The notes beneath the pieces are model-generated. The model had not been told where the DNA came from, ran no database searches, and saw nothing but the letters and a program-made list of their open reading frames with translations. Positions 33,045 through 43,486 of a stretch of 64,000 bases of DNA are shown here, piece after piece (within the stretch, counting starts at the first letter, position 1; each line of letters opens with the position of its first letter). Origin of the DNA: Cercophora sp. LCS_1 (taxonomy: Eukaryota; Ascomycota; Sordariomycetes; Sordariales; Lasiosphaeriaceae); contig JAPZLL010000004.1 of assembly GCA_036250225.1 (NCBI GenBank), positions 1,426,001 to 1,490,000 of the forward strand, read 5' to 3'. Both the position numbers and the translations under genes were made by a program.

Positions 33045-34118
33045 ATGTTGCGATTCCCTTTCTTCGCCGGCGTGGCTGCCGCTGCCGCCGTCGGAATCGA
33101 CACGACGCCTCCGACCAGCCTTACGCCCTTCACGATCTCGGATGCAGCCCGCGATGAGAATATCCAGATCCTCCATAACCGCGGGGATCGTCCCGAGGAG
33201 CATGTAGTTCTCTGCGACTGCAAATCACCCAACAACGCCCAGTTCAAGCAAATGGCATACTATGAGTTCGCCCCCGACAGCAGCCCCGACAATACCACCA
33301 GTGACATAAACCCGGCAACCTGGGTTGTACCGGGCGGGACTACTATTGGCTTTTTCGCCAGCACTGGGACCAAATTCAAGGCCAAAATCGGCAGCGATGT
33401 CGGCGAAGGCCAGTTTGCCGGGACCGGAGACAACGGCCGGTCTGAACCCTTCAGCTGCTACAAGAAGTTTAAGAAATCTCTGTACAAAACCCAGGACGGC
33501 AGCGTTTGCGACGGGATTTACGACTGCGACCATAGCACCCCACCCGGTACGTTTCCTACTCCCTGATCGACAACCATTCGAAGACGGCGGCAAGTCTTCC
33601 AGATTGTAGCTGACTCGGGCGTAGCGGTAACTTCTCAAGCACCCGCCCCTCCACCTTCATCAACCGCGTTGCCGCCTCCAAACACACAACCAGTTACATC
33701 AAGCACGTCCCCGCCAAATCCAACGACATCTCTTCCAACGTTACCTCCAAACACACCGTCGACGGCCATGACAGTCAACAAAGACAACCCGAGTGACACA
33801 AAAACAGATTCCATGCAACCGACAAGCTCAGCCGCACCCAGTTCATCCTCAAACTCAACCCAATCTAGCACTCCATCAGGTTCACCCAGTCCGCCCCCGG
33901 CTGATGACAGGTCGATCAGCAGAGACCAACAGGTCGGAATTGGTGTCGGTGTTGGTGTCGGCGGCACCGCTGTACTCGTTGCAATCCTAGCTTGGCTATT
34001 CCCGAGGTCAAGAAATAAGGGCGGGGAGGAGAAACGAGCTTTCCGATACGCTCCTGCTGGGGAGAGTCACATACTCATAATCAATAGCAACACCAACAAC
34101 AACAGTAGTAGCACCTGA
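33045..34118 (+). CDS. mucin-like single-pass membrane protein, 336 aa
   Basis: Exons 33045-33546 and 33610-34118 with a 63-nt intron. The start with a signal peptide (MLRFPFFAGVAAAAAVGID) was preferred over in-frame upstream start at 32898. The extracellular part has a globular N-terminal domain (VVLCDCKSP, CYKKFKKSL, VCDGIYDCDHS) with paired cysteines, then a ~120-residue Pro/Ser/Thr-rich stalk. A transmembrane helix (VGIGVGVGVGGTAVLVAILAWLF) ends in RSRNKGG, followed by a short cytosolic tail. The layout fits a fungal wall-stress or nutrient sensor or anchored wall protein; no family is assigned. Confidence 0.75.
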
Positions 34119-34826
34119 CGTGATGTTCTGCCACACGGGATTTTCACAGAGTAGCGAGGGATACCCACTGTTTAGGTCTAGCACCTTGAACAACAAATAG
34201 TTTGCTAATTGCATTTGCCTTGGTGTCTGACCGAAACAATTGGATATTATATTACGGCATGTTCACACCTCGCGTTCTGTATTGAAAGCCTTGTGGGTCC
34301 TTTTTTTCGTCAAACAATAGTATGAAGATCGATATTTACTTTGATTTTCATCTTTTGGTTCAGAACTTAATAATAGTCTTGGCGTCTTGCGAAGTACTTG
34401 ACAGTAGGTAGATCGTGCTAGGTATTTTGGACAACCCGGGCCGGAACCTTGAGAACCAACCGCAGGAAATGCGGGGCTCGGCGGCAGCGGCCGTTTGGGA
34501 CGGGGGCGGTGTATTTTTGGCAGGGGCGAGGATGCAGCAGCCCACCATCCCACAAGCCGCACGCGACACCGCCAGGCAACATGACGACAAGCAGGCGTGC
34601 GATAGGGCGATGTGGTGAAACAGCTGCCACCCTCTGACTGCACTGCCACCACGCTGCACTCACTCAGCGACAAGGCCGTGACATGTTGACTCCGCAAATT
34701 CCAGATTAAAAGTCCAGAGTGGCCCATTCCAGTCCCTTTGTATCTGTGCTTCCGACTCATTCCTCGACTTTGTCAAGCACAACACACTCACCGGAGCACA
34801 AGCGATCCACCTCGTCACCCGCGACC
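34119..34826. other. intergenic
   Basis: About 700 bp. Minus-strand ORFs here are antisense noise. Promoter of the 34827 gene lies at the right end. Confidence 0.55.
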
Positions 34827-36269
34827 ATGGCGTCCAAATCACCGCTACCACCAGCTGTCCAGGAACCACAGGCCACCAAAACCGCAATTGCCGAAAAGCA
34901 GTCAAGATTCGAAACAGCTTCTTCGGGCATCAAAGTCGCCCAAGAAACGCGCCTGCAAAAGTATCAGTGGGGAGGCGAACTGGCAGGTCCTGCGCGAGAA
35001 GAGCCCGAGTCACCAACCGAGGGTCCCACGACGTACACGGTGATCGTCGAACACCACGACGCCATCAGACGCGACGCCATCAACCACAAATTTTTCGACT
35101 GGGTCGTTTTTGACCAGGTCACGCTCGAGCCCAAGGACAACTTCAAAAAGTCCCGCCGCGACAAAGCATTCGAGTCTCTGAACGAGTTGAAACTCGGGTT
35201 GCCCGGCGAGGTCGAAGTGGAGGGGCTCGGCGGCCTGTTCAAGTCGGCGCACAATCTTTTCCACTCCAGTTTGTTTACAGACTTTCAAGAGTCAAAACGG
35301 GATCTCCTTGTCCCTTCGGGTTCGTCCAAACCAGAGGAGCTGTCGCAGAGGGATCTGGCGAGGGTCGAAGCCGAGTTGTTTGACTTTACCAGGTACCACG
35401 ACTCGTGCAACTTTCTGACTGCGCTCTCGTGGTCCGAAGACGATGATGATTCGGGGTCGATCAGTCTCTATGAGGTTCTTTCCGACTCTGGGGGTAACGC
35501 GACGGGTGTGCGGCCCGTGGCAGCGATGCAAAACATTCCCAACAAGATTCTGGTCAAGATCAGGGAAAATAGCGAGATCAAAAAGACGGTTTTTGTCCCG
35601 TCGAGGGAGAAAGAGCATGCTCATCAGTTTCGGTGGACGGCCAGGCACAGTCATGATCCCAAGTATGTCAAGCTTGGCGGTTCCGGTCCGCGTCGTCCGT
35701 CTCACGGCAGGGACCGGAGCCGTGACAGCCGTGACAGCCACGAAAGCCGAGGACCGAAAACCGTGGACGCAGACGGAATCCAGGCGACTATTCCCCAGTT
35801 TGTTGCTCTGCTTCACGGTAGCCGATCAGTTCTTGAGAATGTCCAGTCGACTCACGCCACTTCGCGGGAAATAAGGGATGGACGGTTCAAGACGGCGGTC
35901 AATGTTGAGAATCCTCCGAGACGAAACCCTCACCAGAGCGACAAGGTTCACGTGGTGGTTTTGATTCCGGATGAGTCGGAATGGGCTGAGGAGCATATTC
36001 TGTGGACCGACACCGAGGACAAGTGGCTGTTTGAGTTTAAGCAGAAGAGATACCGGGAGCTGATCAGATATTCGGACGACGAGCGAAGGGATAGTCGTGG
36101 TGGTCGGAGCACGAGTCGTCATTCGACCCATTCGCATTCCCATTCGCGTTCGCACTCGAGAAACGAGAGTCCGGACAGCGGGAGCCGGCATCCGAGGAGC
36201 CGAAGCCGGGCTGGACATGAGGATGAGGAGAGGAGCAGGAGTCGGCGTCTTTTGCACAAGCTGTTCTAG
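34827..36269 (+). CDS. unrecognised 480-aa protein with low-complexity Arg/Ser/His tail
   Basis: One exon; ATG 34827 (GCGACCATGGCG, good context) was preferred over in-frame 34719. The N-terminal ~230 residues have an ordered, charged character (HHDAIRRDAINHKFFDWVVFDQVTL; LTALSWSEDDDDSGS), and ~290-430 a second conserved-looking part (VHVVVLIPDESEWAEEHILWTDTEDKWLFEF). Two Arg/Ser/Asp-rich stretches (~310-335 and the last ~70 residues, with alternating S-H-S-R) resemble RS-type tails. No membrane segment, signal peptide or known domain is seen. It could be RNA- or scaffold-related on the basis of composition only. Confidence 0.75.
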   Translation: MASKSPLPPAVQEPQATKTAIAEKQSRFETASSGIKVAQETRLQKYQWGGELAGPAREEPESPTEGPTTYTVIVEHHDAIRRDAINHKFFDWVVFDQVTLEPKDNFKKSRRDKAFESLNELKLGLPGEVEVEGLGGLFKSAHNLFHSSLFTDFQESKRDLLVPSGSSKPEELSQRDLARVEAELFDFTRYHDSCNFLTALSWSEDDDDSGSISLYEVLSDSGGNATGVRPVAAMQNIPNKILVKIRENSEIKKTVFVPSREKEHAHQFRWTARHSHDPKYVKLGGSGPRRPSHGRDRSRDSRDSHESRGPKTVDADGIQATIPQFVALLHGSRSVLENVQSTHATSREIRDGRFKTAVNVENPPRRNPHQSDKVHVVVLIPDESEWAEEHILWTDTEDKWLFEFKQKRYRELIRYSDDERRDSRGGRSTSRHSTHSHSHSRSHSRNESPDSGSRHPRSRSRAGHEDEERSRSRRLLHKLF

Positions 36270-36471
36270 TTGTTGTATCTGCTGTATTTTCGATTTTTAG
36301 TCACAACTAATACCAACCTGATCTTCGTTACGTCATGTTCGAGGTCTCAACTCCCAGCTGTGACGTGGGATGAGCATCCGATGTCGACCATCTCATGGTT
36401 GACTTCAGCGTCAATGATGTGATACATCCAGTGGATATCCCGCCCACCACGTCACGACGACCCTGTAGAGC

Positions 36472-36478
36472 TATATAA
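36472..36478 (+). promoter_or_regulatory. TATA box (TATATAA)
   Basis: GAGCTATATAACTT lies 69-75 nt before ATG 36547. Confidence 0.45.
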
Positions 36479-36546
36479 CTTCCTGATCGTTGGGGCAACG
36501 TCGGTCCCGCTTTCTAACCGTTCGCATGGTCCACAAATCTCGCAAA

Positions 36547-37526
36547 ATGGTTTCACCAAAGCTTTCCTTGTTCAGCTGCTTAACCATACACTTTATCTTC
36601 GCCCTTCTACGCAGTCCGACGGTCCTCGGTGATCTCAGCGTTCCGATAGTCGACGTCCCGACCAACGTCGCCCCTCCATACCCCATCCACAGCTCGACAA
36701 CCTCGTCCTCAACCGGCGCCTCTCCACCGCCAACGACAACGCTATCGTCTACGCTAAACCCGACTCCCCCAACCACGTCGACTCCCACCACTACGTCCTC
36801 GTCATCCGCGCGGACTCCTTCATCAACATCAACGTCACCGTCAACCCTCCCAACCTCCATCCCGCTAGACGGCACCCCCCACGGCCGCTACATCCCAGGC
36901 CGCTACTGCCCCTGGTGCTGGGACACAGTCAAACCAAGCCTTTCCCCGACCGAATGCAACCTCTTCGTTCGCCACCCGCCTGCTCAGCATGCCCCTGGTG
37001 ATGACACAAACGCAAACGGACCGATAATCTGGACGATACTCGATTACAACTTTACGAACCTACTCGCTTCGGGGCTGCTACGGCCGAATGCGAGCCAGAG
37101 TGTGTCGTTGAGTGATGGGATTCTGCAGTGGAGCTGGAATCGGATTGTTGCGGGTAGCGTTGGTGCCTCGTGAGTACCTTTCCTTTACTCTTTCGTTTCG
37201 TGATTGATTGCCTACCTACCTACAGTAGGTAGTGTACGTATAGTCTGCGGGTGTTGGTGCGCGTTTTTTCTTTTTCTATGCGTTTTTTTGACGGTGGCAT
37301 CATTCTCTGATCTTTTTTTCTCTCCCTATTTGATGGATTGTTTGCTGATTCGAATAGGCCAATGTTTGTGTTTAATGACATGGAGTTTGGCTCAGGGGAT
37401 GAGGCGTGGGAGGTGTACAGGGATGGTCCTGAGGCGAAGGAGGATGAAGGGCAGGCGACGGTGCAGAGGTTGAGGTTTAGGTGTGAGAGGGGTGTTCCTT
37501 GTTGGCTTGCCGGGAATTGTTGGTGA
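36547..37526 (+). CDS. secreted Thr/Ser/Pro-rich protein, 263 aa
   Basis: Exon 1 36547-37169, intron 37170-37357 (188 nt, unusually long here), exon 2 37358-37526. MVSPKLSLFSCLTIHFIFALL is a signal peptide; an in-frame ATG 21 nt upstream is possible. Residues ~45-110 are almost wholly Thr/Ser/Pro and likely O-glycosylated. The C-terminal domain contains GRYCPWCWDTVKPSLSPTECN, then LRPNASQSVSLSDGILQWSWNRIV, and ends FRCERGVPCWLAGNCW, giving six cysteines. It is probably an extracellular wall-associated or effector-like protein; no family recognised. The intron holds an imperfect inverted repeat of CTACCTAC / GTAGGTAG. Confidence 0.75.
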
Positions 37527-37680
37527 GTTGTTGATGGGTACCACCAAGGGTGGGCTGGGTGGTTCAGATTTGGGTGGGTGGAGTTGGGAGACACAAGGGG
37601 TAAAAATCTTGAGATTTTGGGACATCATGTAAACATAACCCGGGTATCGTCATATTCCAATCCTTCAACTGAAAGATGCC

Positions 37681-39011
37681 TTATGGTAGCGTCTCGTTCC
37701 ACAGCCGCCATGTCTGATCGTTGAACGTCGGCATGCACTTGACCTTATCCGGCGGCGGCAGCCACTCGGGTATCCTGTCTTGCTCGACATCCTTCTTGAT
37801 CCACTGCGAAGTGTACCCCTTCAACTCCTTGATGTACTTTCCCTTTTCGTTGGTATACTCGAGGTTGATACTCGGCACCACCATAATCTTTCCATAGCCA
37901 TGATACCACATGTCTTTGCAAAACAACTCTGGCTCTCCCTGGTGACACTCCCCCTTGTCGATCCTCGACGACCGAAACGTCACCAATCCGTTCACCACTG
38001 GCGCTGCCGTGAAAGCAACGGCGCCATTCCAACACGCAAATGCCTGAAACGGTTGGTGGTTGTCAAACCGCGCTTTGGTAACTGGGTCGTTCCAAAACAG
38101 GTTGATTGCTCGATCCCAGGTCAATGAAGGAAGTGGTATGTCAAAGAACAGATCGCCGTTGATGCCTCTCGCGATGTACGAGTCGTAGAACACGGGCCGG
38201 TCTCCGTCCTCAGGACTACCCCCAATCCAGTCGAAAGCGCAAGCCATGTCAGCACCTTGGAAGCTCCTTTGATGCACGAGCTCGAGAATATCCTCGAGGC
38301 ATATGGCCACATCGTTGATGAAGACCACAGTTGTCTCGGCGTACCGTTCTGGCTGCAAGAACATGGGGGCTAGGGCCATATTCCTGAGCTCGGCAAGCTT
38401 CGTGAAGCGGGCCTCGGAAAGAGGGTCGGTCTGTTCGTTCAACACGAAGTGCGACGTTACTGGTGCAAAACTATGTAGCTGTTCCTGCAATGCTGCCAGC
38501 ACGTCGGGGGTGCCATCGAACGAGTTCCCCTCCACGATCGACAGGGCGCAGTTTTCGGGGCCGAGGAATCGGATTGCCTCGAGGACGCTGCCTAGCAGCC
38601 GTGGGAGGAGGGGCAGGCATTCGCGCAGGTTCAAGGCAAAGAAGTAGCGAGTCTGATATGGCGAGGGCGCCGCTTTCAGGTAGTTGTATCTCGAGAGATC
38701 GGGACGAGGACACTCGAGTCTCGGGAGGTGCGTATCGCCTGGGTCCAGGATCGACCGGACGTAGGCGGTGACATTGCCGCGGGAAAGGACGGCTGGTGTT
38801 GCAATCAATCAGTACACTGGCCCGGATGGAGTGGCGGTAGTGGCTCACCTCCTGGCGGAATCTCTGGGTCGCTGACGTCAAAATGATGGGACAAATTCGG
38901 TCGGAAGAAGCCGCCGGAGTTGCGATAAAACGGAGAGAACAGCGCCAGCGCGATCACCACCAGACACGCAACCTGGAGAGTAACAACCAGTCTCCGGCGC
39001 GCCGCCATCAT
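37681..39011 (-). CDS. CAP59-type glycosyltransferase (alpha-1,3-mannosyltransferase family, GT69)
   Basis: Exons 39011-38849 and 38792-37681 with a 56-nt intron; 424 aa. A type II signal anchor (VVTLQVACLVVIALALFSPF) puts the catalytic domain in the Golgi lumen. Hallmarks of the CAP59/CMT1 mannosyltransferase family are NCALSIVEGNSFDGTPDVL, the acidic VFINDVAICLEDILEL, CAFDWIGGSPEDGDRPVFYDSYIARGINGDLF and FQAFACWNGAVAF. Members transfer mannose to polysaccharide or glycan acceptors; exact product is not predictable. Length is normal for the family. No lesion seen. Confidence 0.9.
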
Positions 39012-39705
39012 GGCTCTACCAGAGAAGCGACAAAGACACGATGCCGACGGCCGCCATGGCGAAAAGGAGGGGAGGCCGATTGAAGAGGGGGATGGAACGC
39101 GACAAGAGTGTTTACTCCCTGTCTTTGGGGCGGTTGGGTTGCAGGGGTTGCCTCAGCCTCTCAGCGGCGCCCAGTCACGTTGCTGGCGACCCAGACGGTC
39201 GGGTCGGCTGGGCCAATGAAGGCGTCCTGGTTGGCGCTGTTGGAACAGGAAAAGCGCGGTGTGTTTTGAGCCGAGCGGATATTTGCACCTCTCCAAGAAA
39301 CGAAGGCAAGCCCAACGCGACTCCTACGGGTTCCTATTTCTGGGTGTTTAGCGATGCCGTTGATGCGCTGCTAATTTTCTAACAGTTGCCTTGGCATGCC
39401 ATTGGATCGAGAAAGTTTGCACAGTGATGGACGCATCCACGGCCGAAACACGGCGACTCATCTCCCATCCGAATGGACGCCTGAACGGAATACCTGGTGA
39501 TGACTTGTCTAGCGCGGGTTGCGATGGTGCGCCAACAAGTTGATCTGAGACGGATCCCCTGGTTGAGGAAATATTTCTTATAGCCACGCTACTGTACCCG
39601 AGGGGGATGCAGAGCCATGATGACCAGTCCTTTTTTTGCTCTCGTTTCCTCTCTTGAAATTTTAAGGCATTTTTCTCTGGTCCGTGTTTCCTTGTCGTCT
39701 TTGTA
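39012..39705. other. intergenic between divergent genes
   Basis: Shared upstream region of the glycosyltransferase and the 328-aa membrane protein. The 246-aa minus ORF here is not supported. Confidence 0.6.
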
Positions 39706-40744
39706 ATGCGGCCGTTCCTTGTGTCTGTTTCTCTCTTCTCCTCTGTGAGGACTACACTTGCACTCGCTGTCATAACACCTCCCGTCACCATCACCGATGC
39801 CTTGGCCCCGACGTTGGTCCATCGACAAGCCGTGACAGGCTTCTCGACGTGTGGATATGTCGACGGGGATCCATCCAAGCCCCGGATAGCACCCAACGGA
39901 TTCAACTGCAGGGTTGACACGTTGAATGGTCTTTGGGGCTTCTGTCCGACGTCGGTGATGGCGGCGACAGACTGTGGGCTGGGTGGTTTTTGCTTTGATG
40001 GCGGCCCATGCAGCACTGGATGCGGCAGATCAAGTCTGAGGAATAATCCCAAGATCAGAACTTGGACCTGGTAAGTCCACAATTCCATCGCCGCTCGGTC
40101 TCTTGTGCTGACAGGCTGTCAGTCCCGAAGCAGACGACGAACCCGGGGCCCGGTTCTGCTCGACAGCCTCGTTGGTCTTTGGCCCCGATCAAACATACGA
40201 CTATGTCGACTGTGCTCGGAATCCGGGAAAAGCCATCTACTTCTTTTCACCCACGGCAGCCCTTGCCACTCCCACTCCAACCCCAGCATCACCAAGCCCC
40301 AGATCGTTATTTTCCACTTCTGCCGTTCCGATCCCCTGTTCAAGTTCTTCCACGGCCCTGTCTTCCAGCTCAGCTACCGGCTCCGGGCTGGCCAACGCTT
40401 CACCCAATACATCGACGCCGGCTCAAGAAGGCGGAGGTGCCCCAAGCACTGGTGCCATTGTCGGTGGAGCTCTAGGCGGTCTCGCCCTCCTTTCTGGCTC
40501 GGTCATCGTCGTCGTTTACATTCTGAGAAACAACTTATCTCGTCGGTCTGACCCTCCACCAGAAGAGGCCCTTCACCTTCCTCAGCGGACCCCTTCATCA
40601 GCCCAACATGCCCTCACAGATAAGTGGCAGGGATGGGTGCCAGAGGAGTTGGAGTCGGTCAGACCGCCCGGTGAACTACCCGCATACGACCCTGGGAGGA
40701 GGAAGACGCAGTTTGCGGAGTTATCCGGGGATAGCTATGGTTAG
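39706..40744 (+). CDS. Cys-rich ectodomain membrane protein, 328 aa
   Basis: Exons 39706-40070 and 40123-40744 with a 52-nt intron. A signal peptide (MRPFLVSVSLFSSVRTTLALA) leads to an ectodomain with about ten cysteines (FSTCGYVDGD, GFCPTSVMAATDCGLGGFCFDGGPCSTGCG, then FCSTASLVFG and DYVDCARNPG). A Ser/Thr/Pro stalk precedes the membrane helix (GAIVGGALGGLALLSGSVIVVVYIL) and a ~70-residue cytosolic tail. The C-x-S/T-x-CG arrangement resembles ectodomains often seen in fungal surface proteins, but no ligand or pathway is known. It is the last intact gene before the repeat-bounded decay patch. Confidence 0.8.
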
Positions 40745-40920
40745 TGAGAAGATGTCGGCATATAGCATATAAGAGATGATATGCTTGGACATCATCATTT
40801 TGGACATAGATATCTGCATTAATGTTTTACGTGTTACGAAACGCAAGGTCTATTTAGGGGTGTAAACATTCTATTAATTAAGTCGGGTCCTATATTTTCA
40901 CATCAATTATAGACTTTGTC
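40745..40920. other. AT-rich intergenic stretch
   Basis: Downstream of the 328-aa gene the sequence becomes markedly AT-rich (runs like ATTCTATTAATTAAG). It leads into the repeat copy and shows no coding frame. Confidence 0.7.
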
Positions 40921-41139
40921 CTCACATTTGAAGGCAAAATACCAACCGTACTCCCAAAATTTATTCATTGTCCACGGGAGGCCACATTTTATTATTCAGT
41001 AAATGTAATACAACGAGGGAAGAAATAGCCCAAGCGGATATGGTCTCCGCGCTAGGACAGCAAAGACATATATATACATTATCGTTACTTTAAAAAGGAA
41101 GGTGCTTCAGTTGCTAAATTTGTATCGGTACAGCAGAGC
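40921..41139. repeat. dispersed repeat, copy 1 (AT-rich, RIP-like)
   Basis: Aligns in the same orientation with 45707-45930. Shared blocks include ACAACGAGGGAA, GTCTCCGC, GCAAAGACA and CACAGCAG / TACAGCAG. At most differing sites this copy has A or T where the other has G or C (for example CTCACATTTGAAGG against CTCGCATTCGAGGG), the signature of repeat-induced point mutation. A few sites go the other way. Element type unknown; possibly a solo LTR or MITE-like remnant. Confidence 0.8.
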
Positions 41140-41400
41140 TATATCTCAAGATCAATCCTTGACATCACCGTCGGGTGTGTTTCGCTGATTGGTGCCATTC
41201 TCGGTGTGGCATACCAAGTGCGCAAGCATCGACGGCTGAGCGCAAAGGGAACAACCGGTTCTTCGGGGCCTGCTCCGTACTATTCCCCTCAGAATCCCGT
41301 GATGATTCGACAAGACTTCCACGGCCCCATCATCGGCGGCAACATCAACCCTCAGGGCGACAACAGGATCAATAACGGGAACTGGAGGCAGGGCAGGTAG
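41140..41400 (+). pseudogene. truncated membrane-protein tail with Asn/Gly-rich end
   Basis: An open frame starts directly at the repeat edge with no plausible ATG, giving SILDITVGCVSLIGAILGVAYQV (membrane-helix-like), a basic KHRR, and a tail with DFHGPIIGGNINPQGDNRIN before the stop. The upstream part of the gene is missing, apparently replaced by the repeat. The Asn/Gly alternation recalls, but does not establish, amyloid-type signalling motifs in fungal NLR systems. Confidence 0.45.
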
Positions 41401-41863
41401 GGTATTAGCAAAGAACTACAGCTAGGTAGGCAGCCAAACGCGATTGTCGAGCTCTATGTTCCCTTGAGGACGCTCTGACGGATATATCACAAAATGGAAA
41501 GAGTTTAGTGAAAGGGATATGAACTGTGCCCGAGCATGTTTTGATTGAACCACCCCCCACCCAAAAGGGGCGGACCACATCCCTTGGCAACACCAATAGG
41601 AAAGACTTCCGTATTGAGGACCAGCGCAGTGCTGTCTGCCTGTCGAACTATAGGGTAAGCGCCACACAGATAGTTGCATGCAAATTGATGTATGGAAAGC
41701 GGGGCATGACATTATCACCCACAGTCGCTGGGAGAGCGCGGATATGGATTGTGATCATGGGAGGAGATGTTCGGATTCTCGGGAGAATACTCTCCGCTAG
41801 CCGCTATACTCTTTTCGACACCAGCTTCCTTCTTTCTCCCCGACATCAAGCAACACAGTCAAG
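41401..41863. other. intergenic
   Basis: 463 bp upstream of the MFS relic. No gene seen. Confidence 0.55.
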
Positions 41864-43475
41864 ATGGAAACTGATGAGAAGATGGTTGGGCACCAGCCCG
41901 CCGTCATCGATACGATCCTCCCTCCCTCGTCGACGGATGTAGGCGATGTCGACGACGCCTGGAAGTTCCTGGACAAACACCGCCACGAGAACGTGGATGA
42001 ATCGATTGACATTCGAGCCATGACGGCAACATATGTAGCTACTGCTGTCTGGGAGATCCCTACTGGTATGTTGCATCGATTGTTGGTTGATTGATATGAC
42101 CGATGTTCTTTGGCACCCTAGTGTACCTCATCCAGCGATCCCCTGTGGCAAAGTACATGGCCGCCAATGCCATTCTCTGGGGCATTTCCACAGCCTGCGG
42201 GACCGCAGCACACAACTACCAGACTCTTCTCGTCACTCGGATTTTCCTAGGTATTTTTGAGGCGACTATCAACCCATCTCTGATCCTGATCTGTGGACGT
42301 TGGTATACGAAACCAGAGCAGGCGCCCCGGCTTTCCTTCTGGCTGTTGGGCCTGGGCGTTGGACAGATTGTCGGTGGTGCGATATCGTATGGGTTTCAAA
42401 TGGTCCCTTCTAACGCAGTAACAACGCTTGAAGGATGGCGTATCATGTTCATTCTTCTGGGATTGGTAACTGTTGTATTTGGAGCACTGACGTTTCGGCT
42501 AATGCCCGATAACCCGATGGAAGCACCCTGGCTGACGGACCGTGAAAAGGTGGCCTTGTTGAAACGTATCAGCGTCAACCAAACTGGTGTCGAGGACAAG
42601 AAGGTCAAAATGTCAGAAATGTGGGAGGCTTCAAGGGACCCGCAGGTTTGGCTGCTCTGGTTGAGTGTCATACTAGTAAGCAACAACCCTCTCCGGCATG
42701 ACCGGCTTGGTAATTAGGCGCTGGTGTGACGGGAAGTTTGCCGGGACGGGTGGTATAACTGTCGCATACTCGTCCACTCTGATCCGCAACTTGGGATACA
42801 CATCTCGGCAAGCAACACTACTCAATATGCCTGGAGGCCTCATTAGTATTACCGTCATGCTGATCCCTGGATGGGCCGTTCGCAGGGGTCATCATCGATG
42901 GGCATGGGCCTTGGGCACCCTACTTCCAGCGTACGTGCATCTTGATTGTTCATCTTTCCTGACTTACAACCCTGCTGAGGGATTCCCAGAATTATCGGCA
43001 GCGCCCTGATGTCCTTTCTGCCCTCCTCTAACAAAACTGGGGTTCTGGCCGGTATCTACCTGACGAACTTTATCCCCTGCCCGTTGACAATCTTCTGGAA
43101 TGTAAGCCACTTCCTCTACTTTTCTGGTTTCAGCATTGACAAGCAAAGTGGGCACCTGCCAACATCGCCGGCGCAACAAAGCGTGCCTTTGTCATGGCTC
43201 TCCTCGGTGGCCTCTTCGCCGCCGGCGGTGTCATTGGCCCCCAGAGCTTCCAAGCTCGCGATGCGCCTGAGTATCGACCTGCAAAGATTACAGCACTGGC
43301 AACTCAGGTAGCGGGAGCATGCACGACATTCTCCCTGTTCTTGTATTACATGTGGCAGAATCGTAAGAGGAACACCAAGGGAGTAGACAAGGAGACTGAA
43401 GAAGCGTTTATGAATCCCGAAGTTTGGGCGAGATTGACAGGTCGGGAGAACACACGTTTTAGATATTCGTACTAG
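41864..43475 (+). pseudogene. allantoate-permease-type MFS transporter, disrupted
   Basis: Exons start at 41864 (41864-42065, 42122-...). The N-terminal tail (ENVDESIDIRAM) passes straight to TATYVATAVWEIPT, so the TM1 segment normally found between these in the Dal5 family (~40-45 residues) is absent. The following helices are well preserved: AANAILWGISTACGTAA, VTRIFLGIFEATINPS, GWRIMFILLGLVTVVFG. Around 42,715-42,760 a one-base frame break separates LLWLSVIL from GGITVAYSSTLIRNLGYTSRQA. The rest is intact to GATKRAFVMALLGGLFAAGGVIGPQSF and the stop at 43475. Missing TM1 plus the shift argue against function. It ends 11 bp from the methyltransferase 3' end. Confidence 0.7.
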
Positions 43476-43486
43476 GGGAACATGTC

